Shown piece after piece: positions 32,708 to 35,488 of a stretch of 35,488 bases of DNA. Location: positions 1 through 35,488 of the forward strand of contig JACSRN010000115.1 of NCBI GenBank assembly GCA_014879735.1, in the 5' to 3' direction. Under the pieces are notes generated by a model, which saw only the letters and a program-made list of their open reading frames with translations, did not search any database and was not told where the DNA came from. Origin of the DNA: Paracoccaceae bacterium. Its GTDB lineage: Bacteria; Pseudomonadota; Alphaproteobacteria; Rhodobacterales; Rhodobacteraceae. The translations under genes were made by a program, and so were the position numbers. Each line of letters begins with the position of its first letter. Position 1 is the first letter of the stretch.

Positions 32708-34114
32708 ATGAGCATGAAGACCTTTCTTGCAGCCGGTGTGCTGGGCCTGGCCCTGTCCACCGCTGCGCATTCTCCCGCACCGGCCGAGGTCTTGCGGGTG
32801 ATGCGCGGTCAGGCCGCCGACGCGCTGCACGTTCCGATGAACCGTGCCGTGGTGGTGGAAAGCGATGTCCCCTTTGCCGAACTTTCGATCGCGAACCCGG
32901 GGATCGCCGATATCTCGACATTATCCGACAGGTCGATCTACGTTCTGGGCAAGGCGCCCGGGCGCACGACCCTGACGCTGCTGTCCGCGGACGGCAGGCT
33001 GATCTCGAACGTCGACGTGCAGGTCACGCCCGATATCGCCGAGTTCAAGGAGCGGTTGAAGCAGATCCTTCCGGGCGAGCCCATCGAGGTGCGCACCGCA
33101 AATGACGGGATCGTGCTGTCGGGCACCGTATCCTCGACCGCCAAGATGGACCGCGCGCTGGATCTGGCCAGCCGCTACGCACCCGACAGGGTGTCGAACC
33201 TGATGGTGGTGGGCGGCACGCAGCAGGTGATGCTGAAGGTCCGCTTTGCCGAGATGCAGCGCTCGGTCGCGAAAAGCCTTGACGCATCGATGGGCTTCAG
33301 GACCTCGGGCACGGACGGCGGCGGATCGATCGGCAGCGGCGTTCTGGCCGATGGCAGCAAGCTGTCCACCTATCTGAACGGCGGTTCGATCACCTCGACC
33401 AATGAGGCCGCCGGGCGCATGGGCCTGGGCTTCAACGTCGGCGCGCTGGAATTCGCGGTGCTGCTGGAGGCCCTGGAATCCAAGGGCATGGTCCGCACCC
33501 TGGCCGAGCCGAACCTGACCGCGCTGTCGGGCCAGGAGGCCAAGTTCCTCGCCGGTGGCGAATATCCCATTCCGGTGCCCGACAACGACGGCATCACCAT
33601 CGAATACAAGCCCTTCGGCGTCGAGCTGAACTTCACGCCCGTGGTGGTCGACGGCGATATCATCAACCTGACGATCAACGCGGCCGTCAGCTCCATCGAC
33701 AGCACGACCGCGATCGAGGCGAACGGCCTGACGGTGAACGCCTTCCGCCGGCGCGAAACCTCGACCACCGTCGAGATGCGCGATGGCGAGAGCTTTGCCA
33801 TTGCAGGCCTGCTGCAGGACGACTTTCGCGACCTGAAGGACCAGGTGCCGTGGCTGGGCGACGTGCCGATCCTGGGCGCGCTGTTTCGCAGTTCGGAATA
33901 CCAGCGCAGCCAATCGGAACTGGTGATCATCGTTACGCCGCATCTTGTGACCCCGGTGCGGGGCGAGGCCCTGGCCCTGCCCACCGACCGGGTCCGGATC
34001 CCGACCGAGAAGGAGCTCTTCCTTTACGGCGATGTCGCCGGTGCACCCAAGGGTGCGGCGGGCGAAGTGGCGCGGCAGGACTTCTCGTCCTCCTACGGCT
34101 ATGTGATGGAGTAG
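32708..34114 (+). CDS. cpaC: Tad pilus outer-membrane secretin CpaC/RcpA
   Basis: CpaC forms the outer-membrane pore of the Flp pilus. The 468 residues start with a signal peptide (MSMKTFLAAGVLGLALSTAAHSPAPAE), followed by the N-terminal domain (VPMNRAVVVESDVPFAELSIANPGIADI), a BON-like domain (about 115-180, IEVRTANDGIVLSGTVSST) and the secretin domain (about 230-430: GALEFAVLLEALESKGMVRTLAEPNLTALSGQEAKFLAGGEYPIPV, then PWLGDVPILGALFRSSEYQRSQSELVIIVTPHLVTPV). The ATG at 32708 begins the signal peptide; earlier starts add a non-conserved leader. It is 3 bases from the OmpA-like gene. Confidence 0.94.
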   Translation: MSMKTFLAAGVLGLALSTAAHSPAPAEVLRVMRGQAADALHVPMNRAVVVESDVPFAELSIANPGIADISTLSDRSIYVLGKAPGRTTLTLLSADGRLISNVDVQVTPDIAEFKERLKQILPGEPIEVRTANDGIVLSGTVSSTAKMDRALDLASRYAPDRVSNLMVVGGTQQVMLKVRFAEMQRSVAKSLDASMGFRTSGTDGGGSIGSGVLADGSKLSTYLNGGSITSTNEAAGRMGLGFNVGALEFAVLLEALESKGMVRTLAEPNLTALSGQEAKFLAGGEYPIPVPDNDGITIEYKPFGVELNFTPVVVDGDIINLTINAAVSSIDSTTAIEANGLTVNAFRRRETSTTVEMRDGESFAIAGLLQDDFRDLKDQVPWLGDVPILGALFRSSEYQRSQSELVIIVTPHLVTPVRGEALALPTDRVRIPTEKELFLYGDVAGAPKGAAGEVARQDFSSSYGYVME

Positions 34115-34117
34115 GCC

Positions 34118-34783
34118 ATGCGCGCGACCCTGATGGCTTCGGTCTGTTTCGCCGCGCTGGCGGCCTGCGGCCCCGACTACAACCGCGAACTTGGCGCCGC
34201 GGTTGACGATGGCACGTTCGGCAATGTCACCATGCAGAACACGCTGATCCAGACCGGAGAGCTGGAATACACCGTCGCCCTGGCCGAGCGGTTCAACCGC
34301 GAAGTGCCCGACACCGTGACCTTCGACTTCAACAATGCGCAGATCACGCCCGAGGCGATGGCAATCCTGGACCGGCAGGCGAATTTCATCCGCCAGTTCC
34401 CCGAGGTGCGTTTCAAGGTCTTCGGCCATACCGATCTGGTCGGCAGCCAGAGCTACAACTACAATCTCGGCCTGCGCCGGGCCAAGGCGGTGGTGAACTA
34501 CCTTGCCGCCCGCGGCGTATCGCGCTCGCGGCTTGAGGCGGTGGTCAGCTATGGCAAGACCCGGCCGCTGATCCAGACATCGGCGCCCGAGGAACGCAAC
34601 CGCCGCACCGTGACCGAGGTGTCCGGCTTCGTGAAATCGGCGCCGATGGTGCTGAACGGCAAATATGCCGCAATCGTCTGGCGCACCTATTCGACAGGCC
34701 AGGCGAACGAGCCGGGCCTGGCGGCCCGGGTGCATCCCGGCAATACGGTTATCGAAACCGTCGCAGTGCCCACCGGGAACTGA
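34118..34783 (+). CDS. OmpA-like lipoprotein of the tad locus
   Basis: The 221-residue protein has a lipobox (LAAC, C17), so it is a lipid-anchored periplasmic protein, and an OmpA-type peptidoglycan-binding domain (about 66-160: TVTFDFNNAQITPEAMAILD, GHTDLVGSQSYNYNLGLRRAKAVVNYL). Such proteins follow cpaC in Rhodobacterales tad loci and probably anchor the secretin to the wall. It begins 3 bases after the cpaC stop. A strong terminator lies behind the stop, which would separate it from cpaE. Confidence 0.88.
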   Translation: MRATLMASVCFAALAACGPDYNRELGAAVDDGTFGNVTMQNTLIQTGELEYTVALAERFNREVPDTVTFDFNNAQITPEAMAILDRQANFIRQFPEVRFKVFGHTDLVGSQSYNYNLGLRRAKAVVNYLAARGVSRSRLEAVVSYGKTRPLIQTSAPEERNRRTVTEVSGFVKSAPMVLNGKYAAIVWRTYSTGQANEPGLAARVHPGNTVIETVAVPTGN

Positions 34784-34812
34784 CGCCCGCGCCCGCGGGC
34801 GGTTATGGACGA

Positions 34813-34836
34813 GGCCGGGCCGATGCCCGGCCTTTT
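34813..34836 (+). terminator. intrinsic terminator after the OmpA-like gene
   Basis: GGCCGGGC (34813-34820) and GCCCGGCC (34825-34832) with a 4-base CGAT loop are followed by TTTT (34833-34836). This is a classical rho-independent terminator inside the tad locus. Confidence 0.9.
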
Positions 34837-34937
34837 CATTGCCGGCGCCCTGCCCCGGACACTTACCCCAGATTGACGCGGATTCGGCCCCAATCTCGCC
34901 ACCATCCTCGGCCAGTTTCGGATCCATGCGTAAGGCC

Positions 34938-34954
34938 GGGAAAAGAAATTTCCC
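34938..34954 (+). promoter_or_regulatory. palindrome upstream of cpaE
   Basis: GGGAAA (34938-34943) and TTTCCC (34949-34954) form a perfect 6-bp inverted repeat with a 5-base spacer, about 90 bases before the cpaE start and behind the terminator. The two GTTAAC/GTTTAC-like words nearby (34975-34985) do not form a full CtrA site. It may mark a separate cpaE promoter. Confidence 0.35.
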
Positions 34955-35043
34955 TGCCCGGCGTGCGGGGCTGTTAACGGTTTACGCCACGAACCTGTGG
35001 CACGTTCTGGTTTCGCGCGACCGACGACCGAACGTGAGGCAAG

Positions 35044-35488
35044 ATGAACAGTGTTGCGACCCTTCAGCCTGATCCCGCGCCCATCGTGGCGTGCACGGTC
35101 TCGCGCGATGTCCAGAACTTCGAGAAGCTGATCGACGACATGGAGGCCGAACTGGGCGAAGCCTGGGGCGATCTCAGCTTTGCCGATGCGCTGATCTTCC
35201 TGCAACAGCCCGATTCCGCGACGCTGCAGTTCATTGCCGTCGCGGTGGATGCCGAAGACGAAAACGATCTGACGCCGATCTCCGAAGTGATCCGCGCCGC
35301 GCGCGACCGCGGGGTCAGGGTGATTCTCGTCGCCAACCAGATCAGCCCGATGGCATTGCATCAGCTGATGCGCCTTGGCGCCGATGATTTTGTGCCCTAT
35401 CCGCTGCCCGACGGCGCCCTGCACGATGCAGTCCAGCGGATCCGGCGCCCGGTCCCGCCGGCCCCCCCCGCCGCCCCGCCGCCCGAGG
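35044..35488 (+). CDS. cpaE: CpaE-like pilus assembly ATPase, N-terminal part (cut by window edge)
   Basis: The frame begins at ATG 35044 (GAGG a few bases before) and is open to the last base, giving 148 residues. The N-terminal domain resembles the receiver-like domain of CpaE: MNSVATLQPDPAPIVACTVSRDVQNFEKLIDDMEAELG, then RDRGVRVILVANQISPMALHQLMRLGADDFVPYPLPDGAL, followed by a Pro/Ala-rich linker. The ParA/MinD-type ATPase domain that positions the Tad machine should lie beyond the edge. The position after cpaC and the OmpA-like gene supports the call. Confidence 0.85.
   Translation, partial: MNSVATLQPDPAPIVACTVSRDVQNFEKLIDDMEAELGEAWGDLSFADALIFLQQPDSATLQFIAVAVDAEDENDLTPISEVIRAARDRGVRVILVANQISPMALHQLMRLGADDFVPYPLPDGALHDAVQRIRRPVPPAPPAAPPPE

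Noticed and set aside
32921-34927. Long minus-strand frame opposite cpaC and the OmpA-like gene
   Set aside because: It is a shadow of two well-supported tad genes and has a non-protein-like composition.

Overview
This 35.5 kb window is chromosomal DNA of a high-GC alphaproteobacterium, almost certainly a member of the Rhodobacterales (Rhodobacter/Paracoccus-like). The grounds are the high GC, the short intergenic gaps with ATGA and TGATG overlaps, a putA without its own DNA-binding domain facing an Lrp-type putR (the Rhodobacter arrangement), dispersed GC-rich repeats carrying a GGTATTT...TCAAGAGGAAG core, and a Rhodobacterales-style tad pilus locus. No phage, transposon, CRISPR array, rRNA or classical defence system was seen. 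Both ends cut genes: a thiolase on the left (minus strand) and cpaE on the right (plus strand).

Layout. 1-1828 (minus): aroQ, a compact AMP-forming acyl ligase and the start of a thiolase, tightly packed. 2160-4083: metF with a terminator, divergent from a metR-like LysR gene, with a MetR-type box between them. 4267-6343: an L,D-transpeptidase, a SuhB-type phosphatase, and a rhomboid protease on the opposite strand. 6459-10469: putA and divergent putR. 10482-11430: a tiny protein and a second rhomboid whose catalytic Ser and His are both replaced. 11524-16602 (plus): trpS coupled to an unknown membrane protein, a YbjN-like protein, then proC-csaA-hydroxyacid dehydrogenase.

16671-25853 (minus) is a fatty-acid degradation block: MerR regulator, FadE/DmdC-like acyl-CoA dehydrogenase and a small ribbon-helix-helix-like protein, then glutathione S-transferase, thiolase (FadA), cupin, double cupin and FadB, with a second MerR paralog just upstream. 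The last four genes overlap by 4 bp each, so two cupin proteins are translationally coupled between the two halves of the beta-oxidation machinery. Next come two overlapping hot-dog thioesterases (plus), a tRNA gene and the 3-oxoacid CoA-transferase pair scoAB. Together these genes handle acyl-CoA and ketoacid turnover. proC and putA add proline synthesis and degradation.

28717-35488: a family 2-like glycosyltransferase, a convergent lytic transglycosylase that shares a CTAG stop palindrome with it, and the start of a tad/flp pilus locus: two Flp pilins, cpaB, cpaC secretin, an OmpA-like lipoprotein and cpaE. Hairpins follow four of these genes.

The most unusual items are a tRNA with a leucine UAA anticodon and leucine-type D-arm but a class I (short) variable loop; the three-domain cupin insertion inside the fadA-fadB operon; the catalytically dead rhomboid; and the hairpin-punctuated tad operon. 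Starts were chosen from family alignments recalled from memory and visible ribosome-binding sites; no database search was run.
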